A stretch of DNA of 64,000 nt from Sipunculus nudus. Lineage: Eukaryota > Annelida > Sipuncula > Golfingiida > Sipunculidae. The stretch lies in assembly GCA_026874595.1 (NCBI GenBank), contig CM049313.1, forward strand, positions 48,533,659-48,597,658, written 5' to 3'. Positions 52,512-64,000 of this stretch are shown here, in pieces. The notes beneath the pieces were generated by a model. It had not been told where the DNA came from, did no database searches, and saw nothing but the letters and a program-made list of their open reading frames with translations. The position numbers and the translations under genes are program-made. Numbering within the stretch: position 1 is the stretch's first letter; each line of letters begins with the position of its first letter.

Positions 52512-53584
52512 ATTTCCCCTCTATTAATCCCCCTGTGATCTTGTGTAAGTTAAACAAATAAAAAAGTGGATGTCACATAACGACAACTCACCATTGACTT
52601 TAACCAAGTTAATTGCTTTGGTTCGCTGCTTTTGTGAACAAAATTAGTCCTGTGCAAAATGGTCGGAACATTAGGGCACTAAATATGGCATATAAGGGAA
52701 TAACAAACTGGAGGTCTACAGTCGCCAATTTTTCTTTTCGTAAGGGATGTTTTCCAAATTCATACATTCATACAAATTAATGTATGACAGGGATTATAAT
52801 ATTTCATTAACCACATTTCATAATTATTATATACCGTAACGGCGCGGTATCAGACTGAAAGGAATGATATATACTTGATCAGGCCGAAGTTTAATCATGA
52901 TATATGTGTTGAATTTAAAGATCGTCCGGCCTGGTCGTTGCATCCCTGTTCTTTGCCCACTGCTCGCCAGCTCTGCGTGTGGTCCCAATCCATTTTGGGT
53001 AAACATCACTTCGCCAGTTCGTGACAGAGTCATGCACGAGTTAATAGGACTTCCCACGTAACGATACCAGCACCAATATAACCGACGGTTTAATTTGTGA
53101 ACCGTATAGAAGCTATTGACGTGGATACCAGACGTTTCGCTTATAGTAACGTCCACCAAGAAAAACTCAAGAAAAATGTAATCTTGTCTGGATTTTTTAT
53201 GAAAGGGTCTTGACGAGGTTTTTGAAGAATCTTAAAAGCCCATGGTGCGTCATGTCAGGTAATTAGATCTGTCCAAATTGTTATTATTATCGGTAACTTT
53301 TATTATTAGTATACATTTAAAATAATACACTAATCAGTAGTGATTATTGATGGCTCTGACAAAATGGATGAATCAACGTTTAAAACAGACCACTTTATAA
53401 ACTGGTACTGCTCAGTGCAGACCAAATTAGTCGTATGATTTTAAATTATAGAAAACACAGAAAACATTGCAGCTAATAATACTTGCGTATGTTCAGAATT
53501 CTGAAAACAAATGAAATGCTTTTGAAATATTATATCATATGTTTCCTCTTCTTTCAGAAAACGCCATTGACTCTCTGTATCAAC

Positions 53585-53828
53585 GTTGTTGTTAGTATTG
53601 TAATGGTTAGGGAGCAGAGATCTAAAGGTTGTGGGTTCGAGTCCCGTTTTGACCAAGTCGTGACCAAAGTCATAATTACAACTGTGCCAACTACTATCCA
53701 CGAGTAAATCTGTACTGGCCAATACAATTGGCATTAGGGGTAGGCACGGAAAAATCTTCTGGTGCCTAATCAAGGCTGCCTGGATTGAATGCTCCCCATT
53801 GTATACACCCATTTTTTTTTTGCAAATC
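53585..53828 (+). mobile_element. tRNA-derived SINE
   Basis: A tRNA-like head has AATGGTTAGGGAGCAGAGAT (A-box side) and GGTTGTGGGTTCGAGTCCCG (B box at 53631-53645). A ~170-nt body follows, ending in a T-rich stretch at 53811-53820. No ORF. Boundaries are approximate. Confidence 0.65.
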
Positions 53829-55612
53829 ATTTTATAATAAGCCTAATAGTCTCAGGCAAAAGAATTATTTAATTTACACGCGTACATAGCCTATCTGAAT
53901 CATCCTTTTACTGCCCACTTGCGGATAGAGCGTTTAAGATCGGGAGTTGATGGTTACTGTAGGGGAGGGAACGGAGGCTCCCTGCTATTGTTCGGCAATT
54001 GCATATACAATTTTTTGTAAATAATTGATCGTCGATGTTTAAAATTATTTAGTAAATTAACATTGTATTTGTTATTGCTATTTTAATATTATGGTTAAAC
54101 TTTTTATGTAGACATATCTAGCCGGCATAATCTTTTCATCTTTTTTTTCTGCCCCTGTTTTTGCTAGATCGCCAATACGGCTGATTTTCAAAAACTACCT
54201 CTGGGTTACTTATTTTCAGGTGACAATTTTTTACCTGACAATTATTTATTACCGTGCCTTATTCCAGGATCGTACATTCCGTGGCCATTTCCCTGTTATC
54301 TCTCGACTGCGACCTTCAACAAAATTTTCTAGTGATCACTCAAGCGAATATCAACAATAAGGCCGACAGTCAATCTTTATAAAAACCAAAATTGTTTATC
54401 TTAGTAAAATATGAGACTAATACTTTAAGATTAACGGAAGACAATTTCATATTATAGGAATTTCTGCTAGTTCTCCTTGGAATAAAATCCCGCGTGTGAT
54501 TGAAATTCACCAAACGTTTTGAGTAGGTTAGAAACTTCTTACCAAAGGTCAATACAATGTATGTAACGTAGGTCGTGGGCACAAATCTATTTCTTGGCCA
54601 ATTTATAATAACTAAACGTCAGTTCCCAGACGTTCTGAGCCAGCACACCTGGGCTCTCGCTCTCTTTTGTCCCCGCTTTCAAGATAAATAGACGCAGCCA
54701 GACGTGAATCCTATTGACTCAGCAAAATTCCCAGGGACGGGGTTAGATTTCTAATAACAATATCAAATGACCTTAAGACAGAAAAATTTGGAACACAAAG
54801 CAGAAAGCTGAACTGTGGGAGGAAAGAAGGAAGCTCTTGGGATGGAAGTCTGGAATGTCCAACTGAAGTTCATCTGGTGAGACAATTCAAAGCGGAATCT
54901 CTGCAAACTAAATATTGAAAAATGAAGAGTCAGCATTATTTTTTAAATATAAATTAAAAATTATACGTGTGTTCCGTGGGCGACATATTCAATTACCATC
55001 ACAACCTTATGATTACCCGTAATATCCATGAAATTATGATAATGGTTCATTTACATGAAAATCTTTTACATGGTATTTTGCATATAATTATTCAACCAAA
55101 TACAGTGATCAGTGATATATACAATGCCTATTTTATTAGTTTAATGATAATGGAAATAGACAAATGATTTTTAAATCTTACCCCGCTTTATATTATCAAG
55201 GACAGTGAAACCAGATTATTTGAATGTTGGGGAGTCAGCATCCATTGCGACAGGAGAACATATGCCAGATGATGACTTCAACCGTTATGTAATTATGTTT
55301 TAAAACAAAATTTAAAATAAAATCAGAGATTGTTTTTAATACGTAAAATGGAAAGATAACGGTAATAAAACGCTCCAATATTTTACTAGTTTGCGTACTA
55401 TACTGTTACTACATTGGCAGTATTTTAAATATATATTTAAAATAGATCACTCTTCAGTGTTCATGTTGTGTATGTTTATGGCTAACTAAGTTGCAAACTA
55501 TTGCTATCAATTTATGCGAGAGACATGATCATCGACACTGTAACACGGACCGACAATGTATTTTTGGTAACGCCATCTGACGCTGCTTCCATAGATGCAC
55601 GAACTTTGATTT

Positions 55613-55737
55613 TATGTTTACTCTGTATTTTAATCTGCATGAATGCAACCTGGCATATTATAATCAGGAAAACATTAATCAATGTAATTGCATCGCAGCT
55701 TAAACATTTATGAAAAGAACATGATGTGCGAAACCAT
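55613..55737 (+). repeat. Direct duplication, copy 1
   Basis: TGTTTACTCTGTATTTTAAT through AACATGATGTGCGAAACCAT, ~125 bp, recurs at 56058-56182 at roughly 90% identity. Confidence 0.85.
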
Positions 55738-55807
55738 ATATGTTAATTCAATAAATCTATTACCTGAGACTATTAGGCTTATTATTAATTGACTTGCAAA
55801 AAAAATG

Positions 55808-56050
55808 GGTGTATACACGTTCGACCTTGGAAACAAGGGTTAGGTGAAAAAGGAACATCAGGTGCAAATCTGTCACCTATGACTAATATGCTTAAAGGTC
55901 AGTTTTATCAAATTAGCAATATTCGAGATCCTGCTTAAACAGGGACAGCCTATGGAATAAGGACAAGGCAAAAGTAAATACAGTTGCAAATCAGTGACCT
56001 AGGATTAATATTGTCCCAAAAAATTTTAGCTTTAAAAACAGCCATATTGA
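55808..56050 (+). repeat. Interspersed ~145-bp-unit repeat, locus 2
   Basis: GTTCGACCTTGGAAACAAGG..GGTGCAAATCTGTCACCTAT, then a second unit with CTATGGAATAAGGACAAGG..TTGCAAATCAGTGACCTA. The AGATCCTGCTTAAACAGGGA piece matches AGATCCAACGGAAAAAGGGA at 50967. It lies between the two direct duplicates. Confidence 0.55.
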
Positions 56051-56057
56051 AGATCTA

Positions 56058-56182
56058 ATGTTTACTCTGTATTTTAATCTGCATGCATGAATTCTGGCAT
56101 ATCATAATCAGGAAAACATTAATCAATGTAACTGAATCGAAGCTTAAACATCTATGAAAAGAACATGATGTGCGAAACCATA
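56058..56182 (+). repeat. Direct duplication, copy 2
   Basis: Partner of 55613-55737, 445 bp downstream. The LTR at 56199 begins 16 bp after it. Confidence 0.85.
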
Positions 56183-56198
56183 ATCTAATGATATACAT

Positions 56199-57024
56199 TG
56201 TAGAGATGCTCTTTTTATTGTGTGACACGGGCGTAACTCGTGTTGTGACACCCTCGCCAGGCCGTTTGTTACATTCTCAGTTTGGTCCGTACTGGTTGAA
56301 CTCTCGTTGTCATGCTAGCCTTGGGCTTTCTCGCCTGGCTGAGGTCACGTGTGGACCCTGGTGTGTAGAGACACAGCGACGTTTTTCTAGATGATTCCTG
56401 AACGCGTGTTTACCGTGTTTTGTGTTAGGTTCTTCGAATGTTCGAGAAATAGAAGCTTCCCGGCTTGAGGTGAAAAGTTATATAAGGGGGCTGTGTTTTA
56501 GACCCGAAAAACAAAAAGAGCAGAGAAGATTCCAGCGGACGCAGAAGCATGTGTGTCAGTTTCTGGGACCTTATCCGATGAGTGCGGCAGTTATACATTT
56601 TCTTCAGACTTTTTCCTGGATTTTGTGACGAGTCTTGTTTGGACTTCAGTTTACTTTCTGGATTGCTACAAGAGCTTCACACTGGACTGTCATTCTCCAA
56701 GAGAATACATTTAAAGAACTTATCGTCGTGACGGTGGTGGTATCCAGGTGCTGTGCACATTGTTTATTTTACTGTGTGACTGTATTGATTTGTTGTTATA
56801 CCGCTGTTATACTGTTTAATTGTATTGGTTTAGTTTATTGTAATGTTAGGGTTGTTTTAAGAACAAATTATGGTTATTTGTTAACAAAAAACCACTGACT
56901 TCTTTATTCATTCCCCTAGACATTTCACGATGCCTAGTGTTACAGAATCTGATTTTCTTTATCTCCATTACAAATTTTGTGTTCATCTCGCATACGTGAT
57001 CTGTTTATAAAAGGTTCCGTAACA
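56199..57024 (+). mobile_element. Solo LTR of the same family
   Basis: A fossil. It runs from TGTAGAGATGCTC to TTCCGTAACA and contains the family landmarks: GTGTGACACGGGCG, CCGTACTGGTTGAACTCTCG, a TATA-like box near 56480 and the TTCATTCCCCTAGACATTTC block. The target duplication is not clear. It follows a local direct duplication directly. Confidence 0.8.
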
Positions 57025-60000
57025 ATATATTATCGCTCAGTACGAATACACAGTAATTTTTCATTATATATAAAAAATACTACATCTCTTGCCGTACATA
57101 CATAAATATCAATATTTTATTTCCACCATTACCGCGTATCCATGGGTACGAGGTATTTTTTTTATTATTGATGTAAACACACTGAATTATGACCGGTATA
57201 AATAGTGATATTTTTATTATAACAGATTGGGAATCATGAAATGATAATCTTTATGCCTAAAGCCTGCCCGATCATTAACCAAGCTTGTGTAATTTAAAAC
57301 CAGTAATCTATCGATTAAGGGGCGTAAGAAGTTGTAATAATGAGTCCCTCAATACTCTATATATGGTAAAATACACCAGGCACTCAACTGAAATTACACT
57401 TTACTAAGATTAATACAGAGCGGTCGGATTTCTTCTTCGATTCCCAGATCGCCTGATAATTCATTCACGGGTCGAAATACAAGGACAGTCAAAGAGACGG
57501 CGGGGCCGTTACAGATTCTGGTCCCGGCGCCAGAAGAGATGACATGACTGGAAGATCAACATATCTAACGATGGGGGTAAACCTGGGGAATCAATCAAGT
57601 GGAATAAGATGTACAAATAAATCTCTGGACCGATTTAATACCTGACCTGCGCTGTAACGTTGACGGGAAGCTACACTCACGCACCTCTGGTGACCCAGTG
57701 TCTCGTTGACTCGATTCGTTGGCTCTCAGGCCACATAAAAGACAAATCAGTTGTTCTTGACATTCGGCCCTCTGTTTTTTTTTTAATTCTGGATATTCTT
57801 TTTTTTAAATAAGGACAAGGTCCTCGATTTCTTTGAATAATTCGTGTAAATGTATGAAAAATAGAATAATTTTGGTTTTGATTATATATGCACCAATACA
57901 AGATTTTTTAAGTGAATGATTATAATATTTCTAATAAGTTTGCCAAAATCCACTTATATTTGGACTTGAGCGATAACTAAAAACACTTAAAGATTCACTC
58001 TTTCGCATCTTATATTTATTTCCTCAGAGTCTGTAGAACGATATATTTCCTTTTTATGGCCTAAGCAGCAATGTGCCCCCGGCTAATAAGAAGCAGAACT
58101 GTCAAGCTTTGGCGACAGTTTATTATCCTATGCTAGATACTTGCAGACTTTGTATTATAACCAGCTCAAGGTGGCGACGAAATATGAATGACCTACAAAC
58201 AAGGTTTAAAGGGCTGAACAGCAATGGTAGTGTTCCCAGTATTTAATAAAAACCTAGAGCAGCACTAGGTGCAGCATGAGCCGCCTATAACCAAAGCAAT
58301 TTTATTAACTTCTTTTTCCCCCTTATCCATTCAAACAAATACTAAATGCTGCAGTCCCCATCATAACGTTTTGTCAAATCGGTTCATTAGTTATTGCGTA
58401 ATATACAAAATATATAAATTGACAAAAAAAAAACATACAAACTCGGAGGAAAAAATCACTCCCTTGATTTTCAACCTAATTTTCTTGGATTAAATTTCTT
58501 AATTTCAGGAAAATAAATCAACCTGTATACAGTCTGGCAAATCTTCGATTTTTTTGCAATGAACATGCAGTTAGGGAACAGGATAAATCTAAGAAACTTT
58601 CATGTATTGTATTTACTCTCATATTACCCGTTCTTGCATTGGACAGGCGCTATGTCAACCTATTCAGGTTTTATGAAGAAACAAGGAAATGACCTCGCGT
58701 AAAGCACACTATATACCATTCCATCAATTCGCTTTTCCAAGAAGAGTTGTGTGACAATGACTAGATGCCATCACCGTCAAATAGTGTACAGTCACACTAG
58801 TATTCACCTTACACAGGCTCGTAATGGAATTTTAATAGAATTTGAGATTTTTTTTTCAATGAAACAAATCAAGATTTTTTTATATTTTAAACACGAATTT
58901 ATGTTATGTCAGTATACTGTCTGAAAAAGAGGCTTCAGCGTTCCGCAGCAAATATAGTACAAACAGTAAGTTAAAAAGATCGATGTTCATTAAAACCTGT
59001 CTCGGGGATGTTTGCAGAGGTTGATGAGTGAATTTCTATATCAATATTTGGGACACTTTTGGTAGGGTTTTCCTTTGTCATCACAAGTCCAAAATCTTTG
59101 ATAATTTTCTTTTTTTCTTCTTCTTCTTCAATAAAGCTAGTTTTCAAAAGCTGACCTATGATCTGAGTTACAGGTTTGCTTTTACAATTTGTTTTTTTTT
59201 TTACGAATCGCATCACACCAAGTGCACGGAGGTCACGAATGAGCCGACCGTTGCAGGTTTAGAGGCGACGTTTCGTCATTGAAGCCAGCTGCCGGTTGCT
59301 CTGCCCCAAACAAAGACAAGACATGAAGACATGGCAAATTACATGTATTCCATTTAGGCGATATATTGATCAGCCCGACCATTTGCCGGGTGTGTGATTG
59401 TCCACTTGTTGACGTATCCTGGTTCTGAGAGCTGCGTATGCACACAAAGGCCGCGACCTCTGATCACTAGTTCGATGGACGTACCTGATCTCACGCTCTT
59501 AATTTTGTTTGACCACCATACTTGGATGCAGTCCCATAAATACACAGACTTATGGTTTATGTATATAAGGTGGCCTGGTCGCACCCGAGGACAAATGAAC
59601 AGGATATCCAACTATCGTGATATTTGATCACGGCAAGTCGCAATATCCTTATTCCCCTATGCTGGTACATTTATGCTTTTAACAGGCCTTATTCCGCCCC
59701 AAACCTCCTGCTCTAGTGACCTATTGTGACATTTCATCAATTGTTTTGTAGCCATTCTCCTGCCTGCAGCGAGGCCCTTCATTGTTTTTCTACGAATGAG
59801 GTGTTAGTGATGCATGGGATAACGCAAAGTAACTCAAATTTAACTCCCGTTAGGATCGTTACAAAACTCACCTTTTAAGTGGATCGGTGACCAATATAGA
59901 CCAGCTAACTGTCTTGTTAAGGCTTGTTTATATAAACAACAGGTAACACATAGACCGGTAACCGTGTTATATAATGCATCCACATTTGAAGGGGAACCTT

Positions 60001-60055
60001 CGATACGGAGATGGAGAGTGCAGGGGGGACAAGCCTATATGAACTGCTTGGTTCA
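57025..60055. other. No gene recognised
   Basis: AT-rich. The 59210-59640 part is less AT-rich and has open frames on both strands, but none resembles a known domain. Confidence 0.45.
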
Positions 60056-60059
60056 CAAT

Positions 60060-60290
60060 TCGAATATCGATTCAAAACTCACAATTCGATATTAATTTTG
60101 TGTTCCAGGTTTGACGCTTGTTTACGGTTCAGTTCTTGATTCAGAGTGAACGGTTCGATTTTTTATTCAGAGTGCACGGTTCGTTTTTTGATTCCTCATT
60201 TCCATTGTTCAATTCTTATATCGGAGTTCAGTTTTCGATCCTTAATTGATTCAGAGTGCTTGATTCGATTCTTGATTCAGAGTTCTCTGT
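60060..60290 (+). repeat. Degenerate minisatellite, GGTTCGATTYTTGATTCAGAGTG units
   Basis: The core GATTCAGAGTG and neighbour GGTTCRNTT recur at about 60127-60160, 60160-60185, 60250-60262 and 60270-60285, with shorter imperfect forms before. Unit length is ~26-35 bp. Confidence 0.65.
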
Positions 60291-61084
60291 AAAACTATCG
60301 ACCACAGTTCACGAGTCACAACCCAAAGCTAAAAAATAGATCTTTTTTGCCTTTCAAAGGGTTCATGTTTATAGTTTAGTCATTAGTTTGGTTAAGTGAA
60401 ATAAGATATAATTTAAAAACGTATCTGTAGATGTTCTGGAAACAGCTGCGTGGAAGCACATTCGGTACCCTTTACTAAAGACCTGGAACTTTTGGAAGGA
60501 CAAAATGAACTTTTCATGAATAATTTTATTTACATATAAAATACATTTCATGTGAACTTTTAACTGCATGTTTTCATTTGATTGCATTAGTTTTAAAACT
60601 TATATAAAACATAAAAAATGTCCATATGTATGATGGAAAAATAAAGAAAATAGATGAATAATTATATTAATACTGATTTTCAAATGTTCATAAATGAATG
60701 TCGGAATATAAAAAAAAATATGTGTAACATAGTACAAAAATAAATAAATACATTTACTGACAATGAGGATGTCATATTGTTGTATGTTATTCCACAGGCT
60801 GAACAGGCTGTACCCATCTCCTGCTCAGGCATGATGTACCTGAAATAAAATACAGATAATTTAATTTATAATTTAATTTAAGTATACAGGTAATACAATA
60901 TCTTTCAGTGTGTGAATCATATTTATTAACCAAGCTTCAACTTAACTGGAGCAGTGGAGATAGTTTACAATTTTTTAACATCTGCTAAGTTTTATGTACA
61001 CAAAGTGTTATAAATGTAAAATAAAAATAACAGTCATATATACTATAAACTAATTACTTTTAGTAACAGAGTAACTAATAACAA

Positions 61085-61440
61085 AGACGCGCACGATCAA
61101 CCATGGCATTAATGCTATTATTATTATTTTCGTCCACTGACACTGTCAAATACACGAGGTGAATCGTCCCGGAGATCGCGACACGACCCGTCACAGAACT
61201 GTCAAAACCCGAGCGGTTACGTAATAATAGCTGTCATTCTGACGGGTGACAGCAGATGAAACCACATTCTGACAGTAACCAGACAGTTACTATACCGCGC
61301 CAAATAGGTACTGCGAGCAAGGCGACGGTCACAATTCCTTATGGCTGACCAGCGTGACATGCGTGCGTCGCGCCGCCTACCGGAAATGCAAGTCCCTACC
61401 TTTAGCTGGCTGATTCCAGGAGACATCCGCTGTGAAAGAT
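61085..61440. promoter_or_regulatory. CpG-richer block, unknown
   Basis: Dense CpGs (GATCGCGACACGACCCG, GCGTCGCGCCGCC) and repeated CTGTCA/TGACAG half-sites (61230-61250, 61270-61292) stand out from AT-rich surroundings. It could be a promoter or a GC-rich repeat. No coding frame was recognised. Confidence 0.2.
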
Positions 61441-62662
61441 ATTGATTCTGAGTCCAGATATAATAGTCTGTGCGCTAATTAGTGCTGTTTAAACTGTCCC
61501 AAAAGGCTTACCAATACTCCAGCTATTGGTGGTTGGAGCTCTGTGTATATATAAGTGGATTTATTAAACTGTGTAAAGAGCGCGAGCAAACGGTGAGGCT
61601 AGCAGCGCAACATTCCTATGTCAGATGTGCGCAATGGTCATGTGATCAGGAGAAGTGTAAACAAGAGACTACTCTGTGTAGTGTGGTTAACAGACAAAGT
61701 GATTTTTCTGAGTTTATTAGCGGACGCTTGTAATCTTCAGTGCTTGTATATATGAAGCGCCTCTCCAGAGAAAAGTGTCTTCTTTCTTTATTATTTGTTT
61801 TTTTTTACTCATTACTTATTTATCATTTGAAGTGTACGTATGAAAATGAGTTTCAGCCAGTTGATTTGACAGCTAAAAGAACCCGGTCGTTCACATCTTT
61901 AGTGGCGTGACAATTACACCTTGGGTGATTTGATAAAAGATGTTGCGCCGTCAACAAACATAGATGAAAATTTATAGAAAAAAATCTTCAATACTTAAGT
62001 TACATACGGCAATCGTACAAATTGCGCTTTAACCCCATGGGTGCCCGTACTGGAGGTTTTGAAGAGTAACAAACCCCTAGTATACCGAAAATTTTGATAA
62101 CGGTCCAGGCGAGTGGGTGCACTTTGTGTACTTTCTCGTGTAATCTATTAACCTGTGAAACTCTTGAACTTTCACACTGATGAGACGATTTTGGTTTTAC
62201 AAATCCGAGGAGAAATGATGAAATTGTAAATCCATAAAGAGACCGCTTCAAGTGCCTGGATGAAATTAATTGATGCGAAACTAAATATTGAGTCAGCATT
62301 ATTCTCATTGCCAGACAACACCAGGTGGGACACCAGATACTTCGCTAACAATGGCGATTTTGCGTAGTTCTTCGCACTTTGTTTCTTACAATGTCTATTA
62401 TGGAAACGGACAGACTGATAATCACTATGAACTAAGATCACTTTAATTCCAATTATAAACTAAAATCATTTGTCCCCATTGGTTCTGATTCACAAATTTA
62501 AATTACCACCCATTCCAAACATTTTGTTTCTATTAACATTTCCATATTTGTAAAATTTGTTATAGTTTCCTCTTGGTAACGGATTGTCTTTAACTCTGAA
62601 TATATGGCAGATTCCTTAGTGGATTTAGGTACGGCCATGGCTAACAGTTTTTCCAATTTTTT

Positions 62663-62965
62663 CCATTTTTTTTTAAAACTGGCTTAAAAATGTACTACGT
62701 AGATCTGATGAAATCCATTACGGTTTCGGACTTGGTGACTGGGTCGAAACACATGATTATTCTCGCGTCAATCAAGCTCTGTGTACCGCACCTGCGGGTC
62801 CTTGGTGCGAGTGAAATATGATCTCAGGGTACTGTCTCCTCCATTAAATAAGCCTTCAGAACGCTCATCCTGGGTGAACCAAAATCTCACCACTCCTCGA
62901 GATTCGAACTGATGATCTCCCGGCTTGATCCTCGTGCTCTACATCTAGACTACGGAAGCCAATAC
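62663..62965 (-). mobile_element. tRNA-derived SINE with A-rich tail
   Basis: On the - strand it starts GGCTTCCGTAGTCTAGATGT, has a B box CAGTTCGAATCTC (about 62906-62918), a ~230-nt body and an A-rich end (plus-strand T run near 62665-62675). The T stem pairs poorly, so this is not a functional tRNA gene. Confidence 0.7.
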
Positions 62966-63455
62966 TTTCGTAAAAGATAAGCAGACAAGCACGCTTTTAC
63001 TGAACAAAAAAAAGGGTTTTCAGAAGATAAGAGGGTTCAGAAGAACCCTTTTCATACAGGAAACCTAGCGGCCTTTCCCATAATGTATCAGCAGACCAAC
63101 GTAGTGCTGGGTTCACAAATTGTATATCTTTTTTTCCTGATAAAAATCACATAAAAAGCAAATAGCTAAATGAAATTAGTAGTAACTAGCAAAGTCATAG
63201 TAAATAATGCATGTATTCGGTTGAATTACATGCGGAAAAGAGTTTGTTGGCAAAACGATGGACAGGGTTGTTATATTTGGGGATAAATGTATAAACACTC
63301 TATATACTGAGCCAGTTCTTTAGTGACTATTTATTCGCTTTTAAAATCTCACCCATTTTAAAGTCACTTCTTTTGAATTATTATTCACACAATTTTATTA
63401 TTGTACTTTTCATGAAATTGTACTTCTTACTGTATATTCTGGTTTTTTTGCGCTA

Positions 63456-63466
63456 ATATATATATT

Positions 63467-63538
<72 letters not shown>
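63456..63538. repeat. (AT)n microsatellite, longest in window
   Basis: About 80 bp of AT with a TTTATATAAAT break near the left end. Confidence 0.95.
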
Positions 63539-63541
<3 letters not shown>

Positions 63542-63789
63542 TCAATGATAATAAAAATAAGATGTTCCCGTTGAAAATCCACGGTTCTATAAGAAAAGTA
63601 GTTTTGAAATGTGGTCTGACCGTCTAATTTTTGTTCCTGAGCTTCTCGCAGGACTCTTTTTTTTCATATTATTCACCTACATGATAAACAGATTTCTTAT
63701 ACTTGAATTTTCAGGGAACCCCTCTTTTCAAAATAAGTAGAGAATTTCAATAAATAACACAAAGATTACGTTTTATAAAGGGGCGTGAG

Positions 63790-63906
63790 GTATAAATAGA
63801 GTGTACGAATTTTGAGTGAGAATTTTTTTGCGATAGCCAACATGAGTACAACATCATCATTGCTGGCAGGAGAACGCTATTATGGAAATAACGACTGTAT
63901 GTTATA
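63790..63906 (+). promoter_or_regulatory. TATA box followed by a short ATG frame at the window edge
   Basis: GGTATAAATAG at 63789-63799 is followed ~45 bp later by AACATGAGTACAACATCATC. The frame from ATG 63841 runs 21 codons (MSTTSSLLAGERYYGNNDCM..) before a stop. It could be a core promoter with a small leader or exon, or chance. Confidence 0.2.
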
Positions 63907-64000
63907 AGACTCTTGCAAAGTTTATGGAAGAGGGCACCACGAAAAAAGATATTTTTAGTTGAAGGTAGTCGTAGGCATGCTGCTACACATATGTATGTCG

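Noticed and set aside
59354-59627. Overlapping frames on both strands
   Set aside because: Neither resembles a known domain; probably chance in a less AT-rich stretch.
1-64000. CRISPR arrays, bacterial operons or integrated bacterial DNA
   Set aside because: No regular spacer-repeat pattern, no ribosome-binding-site-led gene clusters, and spliced animal gene structure throughout.

Overview
The window looks like animal nuclear DNA that is AT-rich, intron-rich and full of repeats, most likely from a mollusc and perhaps a bivalve. The phylum is an inference from three things. The one clear gene is a metazoan RASD-type Ras GTPase. The interspersed repeats resemble families I know from mollusc genomes. 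The rest is a mix of (AT)n microsatellites, MITEs, tRNA-derived SINEs and old LTR debris with almost no open coding sequence. Nothing suggests bacterial, plasmid or CRISPR content.

The only confident protein-coding gene is on the + strand at 40494-44639. It is a two-coding-exon small GTPase of the Dexras1/Rhes (RASD1/RASD2) family, 284 aa, with all GTP-binding motifs, the RASD-specific C-terminal extension and a CVLQ prenylation box. Its coding exon starts directly after a splice acceptor, so at least one 5' non-coding exon lies upstream. The block at 15.2-16.0 kb, which ends in a strong splice donor, is a speculative candidate. The 3.3-kb intron at 40795-44085 holds three foldback or TIR elements. 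Two of them are ~485-bp copies of one family in opposite orientation, 342 bp apart. A second, weaker candidate exon lies on the - strand at 46086-46354.

Region by region: 0-11.8 kb is mostly unassigned, with a GTCACCTG minisatellite, (AT)n tracts and one copy of an (AT)n-tailed repeat. 11.8-14.05 kb is a broken Ty3/Gypsy-type element with an LTR, a tRNA-Pro-like primer-binding site and a gag remnant. 18.2-19.0 kb holds SINE, LTR and microsatellite fragments. 21.8-22.9 and 28.1-30.2 kb share one complex repeat family, and the second includes a 128-bp tandem array. 25.0-26.2 kb is a solo LTR inside other repeat material. 26.75-27.7 kb is a stack of repeats that includes a very short LTR-like element whose terminal repeats carry a tRNA-like Pol III promoter. 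39.5-40.36 kb is an antisense solo LTR just upstream of the RASD coding exon. 49.2-51.1 kb holds a (TAA)n tract, a partial LTR next to a LINE reverse-transcriptase fragment, and a ~145-bp-unit repeat. 53.6-53.8 and 62.66-62.97 kb are SINEs. 55.6-57.0 kb is a local direct duplication ending at another solo LTR. 60.06-60.29 kb is a degenerate minisatellite.

The most notable items are the tRNA-bearing miniature LTR element at 26937-27363 and the inverted MITE pair in the RASD intron. All calls were made by eye, and no alignment or database search was run.
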